Source: Mesorhizobium australicum (lineage in GTDB: Bacteria; Pseudomonadota; Alphaproteobacteria; Rhizobiales; Rhizobiaceae). From it: a stretch of DNA of 64,000 nt. The stretch covers positions 3,410,001-3,474,000 of the forward strand of contig NZ_FXBL01000004.1 of assembly GCF_900177325.1 (NCBI RefSeq), written 5' to 3'. Position numbers and translations under genes: made by a program. The notes beneath the pieces were generated by a model. It was not told the DNA's origin. It worked only from the letters and a program-made list of their open reading frames with translations, and did not search any database. Position 1 is the first letter of the stretch; every line of letters begins with the position of its first letter. This document shows positions 8,561 to 18,291 of the stretch, in pieces.

Positions 8561-8701
8561 AGACTGTTTCGAAATTCGCTCTGGCGAGTCAGCTGGTGGT
8601 GGTTTCGAGAACCGGAGCGGAGCGGACATTGGGGTCCGTGAGCACCGGAAGCGCAGAAAACGCCATCAGATGGCCGCTAGAGTAGAATTTCTAAACAGTC
8701 T
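8561..8701. repeat. Palindrome-ended intergenic repeat, copy A
   Basis: 141-bp element with 17-bp terminal inverted repeats (8561-8577 and 8685-8701, 16 of 17 matching). Its interior shares TTTCGAGAACCGGAGCG and GTGAGCACCGGAAGCG with copy B at 20169-20311. The right end enters the stop codon of wrbA. Size, palindromic ends and intergenic location resemble RIME/MITE-like elements known from rhizobia; no open frame inside. Confidence 0.75.
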
Positions 8702-9300
8702 CAGCCGTGCAGCTTGATCGCGATCTCGGCCAGCCGCTTGCCCTGGAACTTCGCGCCTTCCAGTTCCTGCGCCGAAGGCTGCCGCGAGCCGTCCGTGTCG
8801 GAAGTGGTGGTCATGCCGTAGGGCGAGCCGCCGCGCACGACATCGTTGCCCGACTGGCCCTGATAGGCATAGCTCAGCGGCACGATGATCATGCCGTGGT
8901 GCTGCAGCGACCACTGCGCCTGGACCAGCGACAGCTCGGCGCCGCCATGCTGCGTCGCGGTCGAGGCCATCACGGTCGCGACCTTGTTGAGCAGCGCGCC
9001 CTTGGCCCACAGCGGGCCGGTCTGGTCGAGGAAGTTCTTCATCTGCGCGGCCATCGCGCCGTAGCGGGTGGCAAACGCCAGCACGATGCCGTCGTACTGG
9101 TCGAGCTCCAGCGGCTCGGCGACCGGCGCCTCCTGGTCGAGCTTGTAGTAGGCGGCCTTCGCCACCGCTTCCGGAACCAGTTCCGGCACGCGCTTGATCG
9201 TCACAGTGGCGCCTGCTTCCTTCGCGCCCTCGGCGGCGGCCTTCGCCATCGCTTCCGTGTGGCCCCAGCTCGAATAGTAGAGCACCAGTACCTTAGCCAT
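8701..9300 (-). CDS. wrbA: NAD(P)H:quinone oxidoreductase WrbA
   Basis: 199-residue flavodoxin-like protein of the WrbA family (type IV quinone oxidoreductase), which binds FMN and reduces quinones by two electrons, limiting semiquinone formation. The N-terminus [14 protein letters not shown] is the FMN phosphate loop and nearly identical in style to E. coli WrbA, whose length (198) it matches. The start at 9300 is preferred over an in-frame ATG 6 bp upstream because AGGAG then lies 6 bases before it. Cytosolic tetramer by family. Divergent from the MoCF-domain gene. Confidence 0.94.
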   Translation of the reverse strand: MAKVLVLYYSSWGHTEAMAKAAAEGAKEAGATVTIKRVPELVPEAVAKAAYYKLDQEAPVAEPLELDQYDGIVLAFATRYGAMAAQMKNFLDQTGPLWAKGALLNKVATVMASTATQHGGAELSLVQAQWSLQHHGMIIVPLSYAYQGQSGNDVVRGGSPYGMTTTSDTDGSRQPSAQELEGAKFQGKRLAEIAIKLHG

Positions 9301-9475
9301 CGTCATCTCCTGTGTGTCGTCGTCGCCGCTTGGGATCGGCGGTTCGGTGTGACTTAGCCCCTCGGCGCCTCTTGCGTAACAACGGTGTCGCCGACAGATC
9401 GTTCACCGTTTGCGACCCATTGCCGGCCGCGCGCATCGGCGCTACGAGACGCTGGCCGAGCGAAAGGATGCGACG

Positions 9476-10216
9476 TTGAGCGAAATCGTGACTGCCGCGA
9501 TGATGGTGATCGGGGACGAGATCCTCTCCGGCCGCACCAAGGACAAGAACATCGGCCACCTCGCCGACGTGATGACCGCCATCGGCATCGACCTCAAGGA
9601 AGTCCGCATCGTCCCGGACGAGGAGGACGAGATCGTCGCCGCGGTCAACGCGCTGAGGACAAAATACACCTACGTCTTCACCACCGGCGGCATCGGCCCG
9701 ACGCATGACGACATCACAGCCGATTCGATCGCCAAAGCCTTCGGCGTCCCCTGCGACTATGACGCGAAGGCGTATAAGATGCTCGAGGAAAGCTATGCCG
9801 CCCGCGGCCTCGAATACACCGAGGCGCGCAAGCGCATGGCGCGCATGCCCGTCGGCGCCGACCACATCGACAATCCCGTCTCGCTGGCGCCCGGCTTCCG
9901 CATTGGCAACGTGCATGTCATGGCCGGGGTGCCGGCGATCTTCCAGGCCATGCTCGACAACGTCGTCCCGACGCTGCATGGCGGCGCGGTGATGCTGTCC
10001 GAGACGGTCCACTGCCCCTATGGCGAGGGCACGATCGGCACCCAGCTCGGCGAGATCCAGAAGGCCAATCCGGACACGATCATCGGCTCCTATCCGAAAT
10101 ATCTCGACGGCAAGTTCTGGACCGAACTCGTCGTTCGCTCGCGCTCGGCGGAAAGCCTTGCAAAGGCCAAAGGCGAGGTCGAGGCCATGCTGGCAGCGAT
10201 CGCCACACCCGCCTGA
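9476..10216 (+). CDS. MoCF-domain (CinA-N-like) molybdopterin-binding protein
   Basis: 246-residue protein with one MoCF/MoaB-Mog domain: AMMVIGDEILSGRTKDKN at the N-terminus and TTGGIGPTHDDITADSIAKA, the pterin-binding signature. It corresponds to the N-terminal part of CinA and lacks the C-terminal nicotinamide-nucleotide amidase domain. The TTG start is chosen because AAAGGA lies 7 bases upstream; a longer frame begins at 9410. In rhizobia such stand-alone proteins are usually annotated competence/damage-inducible protein A homologues; by family a role in ADP-ribose or pterin metabolism is possible but unproven. Confidence 0.85.
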   Translation: MSEIVTAAMMVIGDEILSGRTKDKNIGHLADVMTAIGIDLKEVRIVPDEEDEIVAAVNALRTKYTYVFTTGGIGPTHDDITADSIAKAFGVPCDYDAKAYKMLEESYAARGLEYTEARKRMARMPVGADHIDNPVSLAPGFRIGNVHVMAGVPAIFQAMLDNVVPTLHGGAVMLSETVHCPYGEGTIGTQLGEIQKANPDTIIGSYPKYLDGKFWTELVVRSRSAESLAKAKGEVEAMLAAIATPA

Positions 10217-10321
10217 TCGCATTTCGCCCCGATTCTCGTTGGATATGGCGCGCAAACCCTTGCGAATCTCGGAAAGTTGCCGCTAATCCCGGCTGCATTC
10301 CAGCCAAGCGGAGTGCGTCCC

Positions 10322-10822
10322 ATGTCCCTGCCAGAAAAAGCCTTCCCGGTCTCGTGGGACCAGTTCCATCGCGACGCACGCGCGCTTGCCTGGCGGCTCG
10401 CCGGCCTCAATGGTGGCCAGTGGAAGGCGATCGTCTGCATCACGCGCGGCGGCCTGGTGCCCGCCGCCATCATCTCGCGCGAGCTGGGCATCCGCGTCAT
10501 CGAGACCGTCTCGGTGGCCTCGTACCACGACTACACCTCGCAGGGAGAACTGAACGTTCTGAAGGAGGTTACGCCTTCGCTCACCGAGAACGACGGCGAG
10601 AACGTCTTGATCGTCGACGACCTGACCGACACCGGCAAGACGGCCGCCGTCGTGCGCGCGATGCTGCCAAAGGCGCATTTCGCCGCCGTCTATGCCAAGC
10701 CGAAGGGAAAACCGATGGTCGATACCTATATAACGGAGGTCAGCCAGGACACCTGGATCTACTTCCCCTGGGATATGGGCTTCACATACCAGAAGCCGAT
10801 TTCGGAGGATCATCGCGGTTGA
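10322..10822 (+). CDS. gpt: Xanthine phosphoribosyltransferase
   Basis: 166-residue type I phosphoribosyltransferase of the Gpt (XGPRT) family, which makes XMP and GMP from xanthine or guanine plus PRPP for purine salvage. PRPP-binding loop [15 protein letters not shown] is present, as are the [10 protein letters not shown] pyrophosphate loop and the C-terminal base-binding [10 protein letters not shown] region typical of Gpt (WVVFPWE in E. coli). The start at 10322 ([18 protein letters not shown]) matches the family's N-terminus; an upstream in-frame start would add 15 unlikely residues. Confidence 0.93.
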   Translation: MSLPEKAFPVSWDQFHRDARALAWRLAGLNGGQWKAIVCITRGGLVPAAIISRELGIRVIETVSVASYHDYTSQGELNVLKEVTPSLTENDGENVLIVDDLTDTGKTAAVVRAMLPKAHFAAVYAKPKGKPMVDTYITEVSQDTWIYFPWDMGFTYQKPISEDHRG

Positions 10823-10938
10823 ACCCCGGCCGCGACGCGAAAACCGTAAGGTTCGCGCAGGGTTTGCGCTTTATTATCAGCGCACTATCTGTATGTTTCG
10901 TGAGCTGGCAAACGAGAAGGCACCATCGAAGCACCGGA

Positions 10939-11430
10939 ATGTTGATCTCTTATTCGACCCGCAGGAGACTTTTGGAACGCGCCCGCCAGTTCTTTGGCGG
11001 CATGCCGTGCCGGGTCCAGGTCGCCGCTCTTCCCTGGCGGCTGTCCGGCGGCGAGGTCGAGATCCTGCTGGTCACGAGCCGGGGCACCGGCCGCTGGGTC
11101 CTGCCGAAGGGCTGGCCCGAAGCCTCCGAGAAGCTGTGCGAGGCGGCGGCGCGCGAGGCGGCCGAGGAAGCTGGTCTGTCCGGCGGCGTGTCGGAGCGCG
11201 AGGCCGGCACGTTTTACTACGACAAGGTACTGAATTCGGGCCTCGAATGGCATTGCGAGGTGCATGTCTTCCCGCTTGAGGTCGACGCGCTTGCCGACAG
11301 GTGGCCCGAGATGAAGAAACGCAAGCGCCGGTGGTTTCGCGCCGCGGATGCCGCAAGGCTTGTCGCCGAACCGGATCTCGGCGAGCTGATCCAGCGCTTC
11401 GGCGCCAATCCACGGCAAATCGCAGCCTGA
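10939..11430 (+). CDS. NUDIX hydrolase
   Basis: 163-residue NUDIX protein. The Nudix box is complete (Gly at GWPE, then REAAEEAG with the two metal-binding Glu residues), preceded by WVLPKGW, the strand common in the diphosphoinositol-polyphosphate/diadenosine-polyphosphate type. The Ap4A/DIPP-like N-terminus (QVAALPWRL) and the MKKRKRRWF motif with basic residues fit hydrolases of long polyphosphate-bearing nucleotides; the exact substrate is unknown. The start at 10939 gives a compact domain; upstream in-frame sequence overlaps gpt in another frame and is not coding. Confidence 0.86.
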   Translation: MLISYSTRRRLLERARQFFGGMPCRVQVAALPWRLSGGEVEILLVTSRGTGRWVLPKGWPEASEKLCEAAAREAAEEAGLSGGVSEREAGTFYYDKVLNSGLEWHCEVHVFPLEVDALADRWPEMKKRKRRWFRAADAARLVAEPDLGELIQRFGANPRQIAA

Positions 11431-11535
11431 CGCCGTGAGACGGAACGGCAGAGGTTGCCCCTCGGGGTGATCTGCCCTATCGCGCTTCCTGTCGCCGGCC
11501 GGATCCTCGACATCCGGTCCGAAGTCCGCTCTTCG

Positions 11536-13113
11536 ATGGATCAGCCCATGGCGCTTCCCGCCGAACTTACCCGTAAGGACACGCTCGACAAGGATCTCGA
11601 CAAGATCGCCTCCGTCGAGGAAGCCGCGAGCCTGCTGTCGCGCGGGCTGGTGGCGCCCGGCCTTGCGCTTCTGTTCATCGTGTTCGCGGCGGTCGCCGCG
11701 TCGATCTACGTGATGGGTCAGCCCGGTGCGGTGGTCATCGTCGCGGCGGCGGCGATTGGCGGTTACATGGCGCTGAACATCGGCGCCAACGACGTCGCCA
11801 ACAATGTGAGCGCGGCGGTGGGCGCCCGTGCGCTGACGCTGGGCAGCGCCCTCGTCATGGCGGCGATCTTCGAGACCGCCGGCGCCCTGATTGCCGGCGG
11901 CGACGTGGTCGAGACGATCTCCAAGGGAATCATCGATCCCCGCCTCGTGAGCGAGCCCAATGTCTTCATCAGGCTGATGCTCGCAGCGCTCGTCTCCTCG
12001 GCCCTTTGGGTCAATCTGGCCACCTGGATCGGAGCGCCGGTTTCGACCACGCATGCCGTCGTGGGCGGCGTTGTCGGCGCGGGCATCGCGGCTGTCGGCA
12101 TGGGAGCGGTCGACTGGAGCATCATGGGCGCGATCGCCGCGTCCTGGGTTGTCTCGCCGCTCGCGGGTGGCGTCGTCGCGGCGCTGTTCCTGTTCTTCAT
12201 CAAGTCGACCATCATCTACCAGGACGACAAGCTGACCGCCGCGCGGCGCTGGGTGCCGGTGCTCATCGCCGTCATGGCCGGCGCCTTTACCACCTATCTC
12301 TCCAGCAAGGGTCTCAATCACGTCGTGACCTTCGACGGCTGGACCCTGACGGCTCTCGGTGTGGGCTCCACGGCGATCTTCTGGGTGTTGTCCAGCAAGT
12401 TCGTGGCGTTCCAGTCGCGCGGCATGGAGAATCGAAACCAGTCGCTGCGCAAACTGTTCCGGCTGCCGCTGGTCATCTCGGCAGCCCTGCTCTCCTTCGC
12501 CCACGGCGCCAACGACGTGGCAAACGCCGTCGGCCCGCTGGCGGCGATCGTCTCGGCAGCCCAGGGCGGCGGCGTCGAGGCAAGGGTCGGAATTCCCTTC
12601 TGGGTCATGCTGATCGGCGCGGCGGGCATCTCGATCGGTCTGCTGCTGTTCGGGCCCAAGCTCGTGCGTATGGTCGGCGAGCAGATCACCAAGCTCAACC
12701 CGATGCGCGCCTTCTGCGTCGCGCTGTCGGCCGCGCTCACCGTCATCATCGCCTCGGCGATGGGCATGCCGGTCAGTTCCACGCATATCGCGGTGGGCGC
12801 CGTTTTCGGCGTCGGCTTCTTCCGCGAATGGTACACCGCCAATTCGCCGCGACGCCGGGCCTATCTCGAGCGCAAGATGGCGCGCCGGCGCGCCGAGCGC
12901 GAGGCCTCGGCGGAAACGATCGCGGAGGTGCTGGCCGATGAGGCCGATCTCGACAACCGCGGCGCCCCGCCGGTCTCCCGCGAAGAGATCTCCCGCCGCA
13001 ATCTGGTTCGCCGCGCCCATGTCCGCACGATCGTCACCGCTTGGGTGACCACCGTGCCCGCCTCGGCTCTTCTGGCAATGGGCGCTTTCCACCTCATCGG
13101 TCTGGCGTTCTAG
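11536..13113 (+). CDS. pit: PiT-family inorganic phosphate transporter
   Basis: 525-residue PiT family (TC 2.A.20) permease for low-affinity phosphate uptake with protons. Both copies of the family signature are visible: MALNIGANDVANNVSAAVG in the N-terminal half and FAHGANDVANAVGPLAA in the C-terminal half. About ten to twelve hydrophobic segments. It is longer than E. coli PitA owing to a hydrophilic N-terminal extension (about 50 residues) and a basic/acidic cytoplasmic insert near residues 440-495. No DUF47 partner gene precedes it, unlike many bacterial pit operons. The start at ATG 11536 is preferred over an in-frame TTG 81 bp upstream. Confidence 0.92.
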   Translation: MDQPMALPAELTRKDTLDKDLDKIASVEEAASLLSRGLVAPGLALLFIVFAAVAASIYVMGQPGAVVIVAAAAIGGYMALNIGANDVANNVSAAVGARALTLGSALVMAAIFETAGALIAGGDVVETISKGIIDPRLVSEPNVFIRLMLAALVSSALWVNLATWIGAPVSTTHAVVGGVVGAGIAAVGMGAVDWSIMGAIAASWVVSPLAGGVVAALFLFFIKSTIIYQDDKLTAARRWVPVLIAVMAGAFTTYLSSKGLNHVVTFDGWTLTALGVGSTAIFWVLSSKFVAFQSRGMENRNQSLRKLFRLPLVISAALLSFAHGANDVANAVGPLAAIVSAAQGGGVEARVGIPFWVMLIGAAGISIGLLLFGPKLVRMVGEQITKLNPMRAFCVALSAALTVIIASAMGMPVSSTHIAVGAVFGVGFFREWYTANSPRRRAYLERKMARRRAEREASAETIAEVLADEADLDNRGAPPVSREEISRRNLVRRAHVRTIVTAWVTTVPASALLAMGAFHLIGLAF

Positions 13114-13396
13114 AGCCGCTTCATCCCAACATCGGCCGGCTGACCTTCCCCATTATCCACACGCATCCCCCACAAGATGTTGTGGTCATAAATCTCGTAC
13201 AAACGAATCGTTGACCTCCCCTCGCGAGTCGTTTCATATCGGTTATGCGCTCGTGTTGAGGGCGCGGCGCGGGCTCCGGTCCAAGCCAGTTCTTCCCCGA
13301 TTTGATGCGTTTCCCGACGATCGAAGCCGCTTTGCCGCGGTGCGCTCGGCTGGGGATTCATGTGCCTTCCGGGCTCGGGAAAATGGACGAAATTGG
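13114..13396. other. Intergenic region upstream of nrdJ promoter
   Basis: No gene supported. The stretch holds a perfect DnaA-box nonamer TTATCCACA at 13153-13161 and is followed by the nrdJ promoter. A 121-codon open frame on the minus strand (13110-13475) reads through the promoter palindrome and has no coding signature. Confidence 0.5.
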
Positions 13397-13432
13397 TTGG
13401 CGTAAAGAGGTTGTTAACACTATATTTAGTGT
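13397..13432 (+). promoter_or_regulatory. nrdJ promoter with NrdR-box-like operator
   Basis: A plausible -35 TTGGCG (13397-13402) and -10 TATATT (13421-13426) are separated by 18 bp. The palindrome ACACTATATTTAGTGT (13417-13432) covers the -10 and fits the published NrdR-box consensus acaCwAtATaTwGtgt. NrdR is the ATP/dATP-sensing repressor of ribonucleotide reductase genes. A weaker match (ACGCTATATTTGGGGA, 13665-13680) lies just before the start codon. Confidence 0.6.
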
Positions 13433-13696
13433 TTGCGGGGGATAGTCGACACCAGATAAGGGATAAGTCTCGCAAGGCGAGACTCGCCTGAATCGGTGAC
13501 GGAAGAGGGCCGCAAGAAGGTTTCGACCGCCGCGCAGCCGCCTCGTGAAGGTGGAGAGCGACGGGGCGGAACAGGACGGCGGAGAGGGCGTTGCGGACCT
13601 TCGGGAACGTGACGGATGCAGCCAGGGCGGCATCGCGGAATCGTGAGGACGAATTCTGTGGATGACGCTATATTTGGGGACTGAAGGACGAAGACG
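13433..13696 (+). ncRNA. Candidate structured leader of nrdJ
   Basis: If transcription begins at the promoter above, the message has a leader of roughly 260 nt without a coding signature. It opens with a perfect hairpin AGTCTCGC-AAG-GCGAGACT and continues GA-rich with several GGCGG/CCGCC-type pairings. No cobalamin-riboswitch signature (B12 box or GCCACTG element) was found by eye. The length and early hairpin suggest a cis-acting element; a covariance search against Rfam would decide. Confidence 0.35.
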
Positions 13697-16600
13697 ATGC
13701 GGATCGAACGGCGCTTCACCAAGGACGGACAGTCTGCCTATGCGGAGATCGAATTCCGCAAGGCTCTTTCCGAGATCAAGAACCCCGACGGCTCGGTGGT
13801 CTTCCGCCTTGCCGACATCGACGTGCCGGCGCAGTTCAGCCAGGTCGCGACCGATGTTCTCGCCCAGAAGTATTTCCGCAAGGCGGGCGTCCCCGCGCGT
13901 CTGAAGAAGGTCGAGGAGAACGACGTTCCCTCCTTCCTGTGGCGTTCCGTGCCGGACGAAGCCGAGCTCGCCAAGCTGCCCGAGAACGAGCGCTACGGCT
14001 CCGAGACCGACGCCCGCCAGGTCTTCGATCGCCTCGCCGGCACCTGGACCTACTGGGGCTGGAAGGGCGGCTACTTCGCCTCCGAGGCCGATGCCGCCGC
14101 CTTCCGCGACGAGCTCGCCTACATGCTCGCCACCCAGCGCGTCGCCCCCAATTCGCCGCAGTGGTTCAACACCGGTCTGCACTGGGCCTATGGCATCGAC
14201 GGCCCCGGCCAGGGCCATTTCTACGTCGACCCGTTCACCGGCAAGCTGACCAAGTCCAAGTCGGCCTATGAGCATCCGCAGCCGCATGCCTGCTTCATCC
14301 AGTCCGTCGCCGACGACCTCGTCAACGAGGGCGGCATCATGGACCTGTGGGTGCGCGAGGCGCGCCTGTTCAAGTATGGTTCCGGCACCGGCTCCAACTT
14401 CTCCTTCCTGCGCGGCGAGGGCGAAAAGCTCTCCGGCGGCGGCCGCTCGTCCGGCCTGATGTCCTTCCTCAAGATCGGCGACCGCGCGGCCGGCGCCATC
14501 AAGTCGGGCGGCACCACCCGCCGCGCCGCCAAGATGGTTGTCGTCGACATCGACCATCCCGACATCGAGGACTACATCGACTGGAAGGTGAAGGAGGAGC
14601 AGAAGGTCGCTTCCCTCGTCACCGGCTCCAAGATCGTCAAGAAGCACATGACCGCCGTCATGAAGGCCTGCGTCAACTGCGACGGCCCCGACGGCGACTG
14701 CTACGACCCGAACAGGAACCCCGCCCTCAAGCGCGCCATCAAGGACGCCAAGAAGGACGGCGTGCCGGAGAACTACGTCCAGCGCGTCATCCAGTTCGCC
14801 AGACAGGGCTACACCTCGATCGAGTTCAAGACCTACGACACCGACTGGGATTCGGAGGCCTATCTCACGGTCTCGGGCCAGAACTCCAACAACTCCGTCT
14901 CGCTGAAGGACGACTTCCTGCGCGCCGTCGAGACCGACGGATCGTGGAACCTCACCGCCCGTAAGGACGGCAAGGTGGTCAAGACGCTGAAGGCCCGCGA
15001 CCTGTGGGAGAAGATCGGCTACGCCGCCTGGGCGTCCGCCGATCCGGGCCTCCACTTCAACACGACGATGAACGACTGGCACACCTGCGCCTCGGCCGGC
15101 GCGATCCGGGCGTCCAACCCGTGCTCGGAATACATGTTCCTCGACGACACGGCCTGCAACCTCGCCTCGATCAACCTCCTGCCCTACCGGCAGAAGAACG
15201 GCGACATCGATATCGCCGCCTACGAGCACACCGTCCGTCTGTGGACGATCGTGCTCGAGATCTCGGTGATGATGGCGCAGTTCCCGTCGAAGGAGATCGC
15301 AAAACTCTCCTACGAATACCGCACGCTCGGCCTCGGCTACGCCAATATCGGCGGCCTGCTGATGACCTCCGGCATCCCCTACGATTCCGCCGAGGGCCGC
15401 GCCATCTGCGCCGGCCTCACCTCGATCATGACCGGCGTCGCCTACGCCACCTCGGCCGAGATGGCCGGCGAGCTCGGCCCCTTCCCGGACTATGAGCGCA
15501 ACGCCGCCAACATGCTGCGCGTCATGCGCAACCATCGCCGCGCCGCCTATGGCGAGGCCGCCGGCTACGAGGCGCTCTCGGTCAATCCGGTGCCGCTGGT
15601 CCATGCCGACCTGAAGCAGGCCGCACTCGGCGAGCACGCCAGGACCGCCTGGGACCGGGCGATTTCGCTCGGCGAGAAGAACGGCTACCGCAACGCCCAG
15701 GCCACCGTGATTGCGCCCACCGGCACGATCGGCCTCGTCATGGACTGCGACACCACCGGCATCGAACCCGACTTCGCGCTGGTGAAGTTCAAGAAGCTCG
15801 CCGGCGGCGGCTACTTCAAGATCATCAACCGCGCCGTTCCCGAAGCGCTGCGCACCCTCGGCTATTCCGAGGCCCAGATCGCCGAGATCGAGGCCTATGC
15901 CGTCGGCCACGGCAACCTGAACCAGGCGCCCGGCGTCAACCCGTCGTCGCTGCGCGCCAAGGGCTTCACCGAGGAGAAGATCGCCGCGGTCAACGCTGCG
16001 CTGGGCTCCGCCTTCGACATCAAGTTCGTCTTCAACAAGTGGACGCTCGGCGAGGACTTCTGCAAGTCCGTGCTCAAGCTCACCGACGAGCAGCTCGACG
16101 ACTTCTCCTTCGAGATGCTGCCGGCGCTCGGCTTCACCAGGAAGGAGATCGAGGCCGCCAATATCCACGTCTGCGGCGCGATGACCCTGGAAGGCGCCCC
16201 TTTCCTGAAGAACGAGCACCTGCCGGTGTTCGATTGCGCCAATCCCTGCGGCAAGATCGGCAAGCGCTATCTCTCCGTCGAGAGCCACATCCGCATGATG
16301 GCAGCCGCGCAGCCCTTCATCTCGGGCGCCATCTCCAAGACGATCAACATGCCGAACGAGGCGAGCGTCGAGGACTGCAAGAACGCCTACATGCTGTCCT
16401 GGAAGCTGGCGCTGAAGGCCAACGCGCTTTACCGCGACGGCTCGAAGCTCTCCCAGCCGCTCAACGCCTCGCTGATCTCCGACGACAGCGATGACGAGGA
16501 CGATGCGGTCGAGGCTCTCGTCGCCGCCCCGGCGGCCGCGCGTGCGACGCAGATCACCGAACGCATCGTCGAGCGCGTGGTCGAGCGGCTCTACCGCGAC

Positions 16601-17545
16601 CGCGAGAAGCTGCCGAACCGCCGCCAGGGCTACACCCAGAAGGCCGTCGTCGGCGGCCACAAGGTCTACCTGCGCACCGGCGAGTTCGGCGACGGCCGCC
16701 TCGGCGAGATCTTCATCGACATGCACAAGGAAGGTGCCGCCTTCCGCGCGATGATGAACAACTTCGCCATCGCCATCTCGCTCGGCCTGCAATACGGCGT
16801 GCCGCTCGAGGAATATGTCGAGGCGTTCACCTTCACCAAGTTCGAGCCGGCCGGCATGGTCGTCGGCAACGACGCGATCAAGAACGCCACCTCGATCCTC
16901 GACTACGTCTTCCGCGAGCTCGCCGTCTCCTATCTCGGCCGCCACGACCTTGCCCATGTCGACCAGTCCGACTTCGGCAACACCTCGCTCGGCCGCGGCA
17001 TCCAGGAGGGCAAGACCAACCTCGTCTCCACCGGCTGGACGCGCGGCTACAAGCCGACGCTGGTGTCGAAGTCGGCCGAACCGAAGGGCTTCGCCGACGG
17101 CGCCGCCTCGTCCTCGCCGGCCCCCTCGCCCGCCTCGTCTCCGGCCCGCGCCGCGACGACCGCGCTCGGCGGCTCAAACGTCCGCGCCTTCTCCGCCACC
17201 ACGGTGACCGCGCTCAAGACCGTCTCGTCGGAGCGCATCGAGGAGACCGTGGCCTTCAAGCGCGACTACGAGGAGCGCGCGAAAGAACTTGCCGAGGAGA
17301 TCGCGGAGGAAAACCACCCCGACCTGTTCGAGGACGACGCCCCGGCCGCGACCACCGCGCTGTTCTCCGACAAGGCCCAGGCCGACGCCGCCAGCGCCAA
17401 GGCGCTCGCCAACGACCGCCGCGTCAAATCGATGATGCAAGGCTACACCGGCAACTCCTGCTCCGAATGCCAGAACTTCACCATGGTGCGGAACGGCACC
17501 TGCGAGAAGTGCGACACGTGTGGCGCGACGTCAGGGTGTAGCTGA
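13697..17545 (+). CDS. nrdJ: Vitamin B12-dependent ribonucleotide reductase (class II)
   Basis: 1282-residue class II RNR that reduces ribonucleotides to deoxyribonucleotides using adenosylcobalamin, with no need for oxygen. Visible features: an N-terminal ATP-cone-like region; [28 protein letters not shown]; the active-site region [21 protein letters not shown] broken by the conserved Cys; [21 protein letters not shown]; and a long low-complexity Ala/Ser/Pro linker near residues 1130-1160. The C-terminus is Cys-rich ([21 protein letters not shown]), presumably the redox shuttle that accepts electrons from thioredoxin. Full length for alphaproteobacterial NrdJ. Regulated probably by NrdR (palindrome over the promoter). 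A 1199-codon open frame lies on the opposite strand but is a composition artefact. Confidence 0.97.
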   Translation: MRIERRFTKDGQSAYAEIEFRKALSEIKNPDGSVVFRLADIDVPAQFSQVATDVLAQKYFRKAGVPARLKKVEENDVPSFLWRSVPDEAELAKLPENERYGSETDARQVFDRLAGTWTYWGWKGGYFASEADAAAFRDELAYMLATQRVAPNSPQWFNTGLHWAYGIDGPGQGHFYVDPFTGKLTKSKSAYEHPQPHACFIQSVADDLVNEGGIMDLWVREARLFKYGSGTGSNFSFLRGEGEKLSGGGRSSGLMSFLKIGDRAAGAIKSGGTTRRAAKMVVVDIDHPDIEDYIDWKVKEEQKVASLVTGSKIVKKHMTAVMKACVNCDGPDGDCYDPNRNPALKRAIKDAKKDGVPENYVQRVIQFARQGYTSIEFKTYDTDWDSEAYLTVSGQNSNNSVSLKDDFLRAVETDGSWNLTARKDGKVVKTLKARDLWEKIGYAAWASADPGLHFNTTMNDWHTCASAGAIRASNPCSEYMFLDDTACNLASINLLPYRQKNGDIDIAAYEHTVRLWTIVLEISVMMAQFPSKEIAKLSYEYRTLGLGYANIGGLLMTSGIPYDSAEGRAICAGLTSIMTGVAYATSAEMAGELGPFPDYERNAANMLRVMRNHRRAAYGEAAGYEALSVNPVPLVHADLKQAALGEHARTAWDRAISLGEKNGYRNAQATVIAPTGTIGLVMDCDTTGIEPDFALVKFKKLAGGGYFKIINRAVPEALRTLGYSEAQIAEIEAYAVGHGNLNQAPGVNPSSLRAKGFTEEKIAAVNAALGSAFDIKFVFNKWTLGEDFCKSVLKLTDEQLDDFSFEMLPALGFTRKEIEAANIHVCGAMTLEGAPFLKNEHLPVFDCANPCGKIGKRYLSVESHIRMMAAAQPFISGAISKTINMPNEASVEDCKNAYMLSWKLALKANALYRDGSKLSQPLNASLISDDSDDEDDAVEALVAAPAAARATQITERIVERVVERLYRDREKLPNRRQGYTQKAVVGGHKVYLRTGEFGDGRLGEIFIDMHKEGAAFRAMMNNFAIAISLGLQYGVPLEEYVEAFTFTKFEPAGMVVGNDAIKNATSILDYVFRELAVSYLGRHDLAHVDQSDFGNTSLGRGIQEGKTNLVSTGWTRGYKPTLVSKSAEPKGFADGAASSSPAPSPASSPARAATTALGGSNVRAFSATTVTALKTVSSERIEETVAFKRDYEERAKELAEEIAEENHPDLFEDDAPAATTALFSDKAQADAASAKALANDRRVKSMMQGYTGNSCSECQNFTMVRNGTCEKCDTCGATSGCS

Positions 17546-17646
17546 GGAAAAGTCTGGTTAATTGTCTAGCCGGCTGCAAAGGTGACTATCCTGCGAGTGA
17601 TAGGAACGAGTTTTCTGTCTCGCGACATTTGACGCAAATAAAGGCG

Positions 17647-18291
17647 ATGATGAAGCGGGTTGAGCGCAGGCAGAGTCATCTAGAACGTAACGTAGGTTCT
17701 GTTTCTATAGAGGCCGAGCGCCTGCTAGATCTTATTGAGAGAGTATTTCCGGATATGCCGGTCCAAGCAGAATCCGGGGACTATTCGTTCGAGAGTGGAA
17801 GAGATATAAGAAATAATATCGCAACCTTTGCGGGAAATCCCACTGTTAGGTGCGGCGCTGTTCAGATAATATTTAAAGACGGAAAGTGCAAAATAACCAA
17901 CAATTGGCGAGGAACCGAAGGGCAGGCGGAGATTGATACAATATACAATGAGCTACAAAGCCACAAGTCACTCATCGACCACTTAAGGGATTGGCGAAGA
18001 ATATTCACAACGATTGCCGGAATAGTTGTTGGATTAATAGTATTTGCTAAATTTCCATCTTATTTTTCCTTAACTCAATATGATATTGTCAATATACTTC
18101 TCGTTTTAATTGTTGCACAAGCTTCATTTTCAGTTTTCCAAGATATAGTATATTTAAGAAAGCGTCGCGCTGTGTATTATTTGCCATCGCAGCCCTTTTG
18201 GTCAAGGCACTTCGAGACTATTATAGTTGGAATCGTGGGTCCGATCCTTGGGGCATTCATAACTTATCTTCTCACCAGAAGCGGCTCCTAA
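17647..18291 (+). CDS. AT-rich hypothetical membrane protein
   Basis: 214-residue protein not recognised. The N-terminal ~90 residues are hydrophilic with a possible coiled coil (KRVERRQSHLERN); three hydrophobic segments follow, near IFTTIAGIVVGLIVF, DIVNILLVLIVAQ and IIVGIVGPILGAFITYLL. The gene is strikingly AT-rich with A/T-ending codons, unlike every neighbour, which suggests recent acquisition. Two adjacent ATGs (17647, 17650) follow AAAGG; a TTG at 17629 is also possible. It stands alone between nrdJ and a repeat-containing gap. Small coiled-coil membrane proteins of this shape occur as orphan defence or toxin-like genes, but no domain here supports that. Confidence 0.6.
   Translation: MMKRVERRQSHLERNVGSVSIEAERLLDLIERVFPDMPVQAESGDYSFESGRDIRNNIATFAGNPTVRCGAVQIIFKDGKCKITNNWRGTEGQAEIDTIYNELQSHKSLIDHLRDWRRIFTTIAGIVVGLIVFAKFPSYFSLTQYDIVNILLVLIVAQASFSVFQDIVYLRKRRAVYYLPSQPFWSRHFETIIVGIVGPILGAFITYLLTRSGS

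Noticed and set aside
10885..13092. Long antisense frame over pit and the NUDIX gene
   Set aside because: His/Arg/Asp-rich shadow of well-identified genes on the plus strand.
13153..13161. Perfect DnaA box TTATCCACA
   Set aside because: A single nonamer is expected by chance about once or twice in 64 kb, and it lies 250 bp upstream of the promoter. It is not evidence of an origin.
13110..13475. 121-codon minus-strand frame between pit and nrdJ
   Set aside because: It contains the NrdR-like palindrome and promoter, has no family features, and no ribosome-binding site.
13433..13696. Cobalamin riboswitch upstream of nrdJ
   Set aside because: The B12 box and the conserved core elements could not be found by eye; class II enzymes are also not the usual target.
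13358..16957. 1199-codon open frame antisense to nrdJ
   Set aside because: It mirrors the codon phase of a GC-rich gene. The translation is repetitive in Ala, Gly, Leu, Val and Arg, has no domain and crosses the nrdJ promoter.
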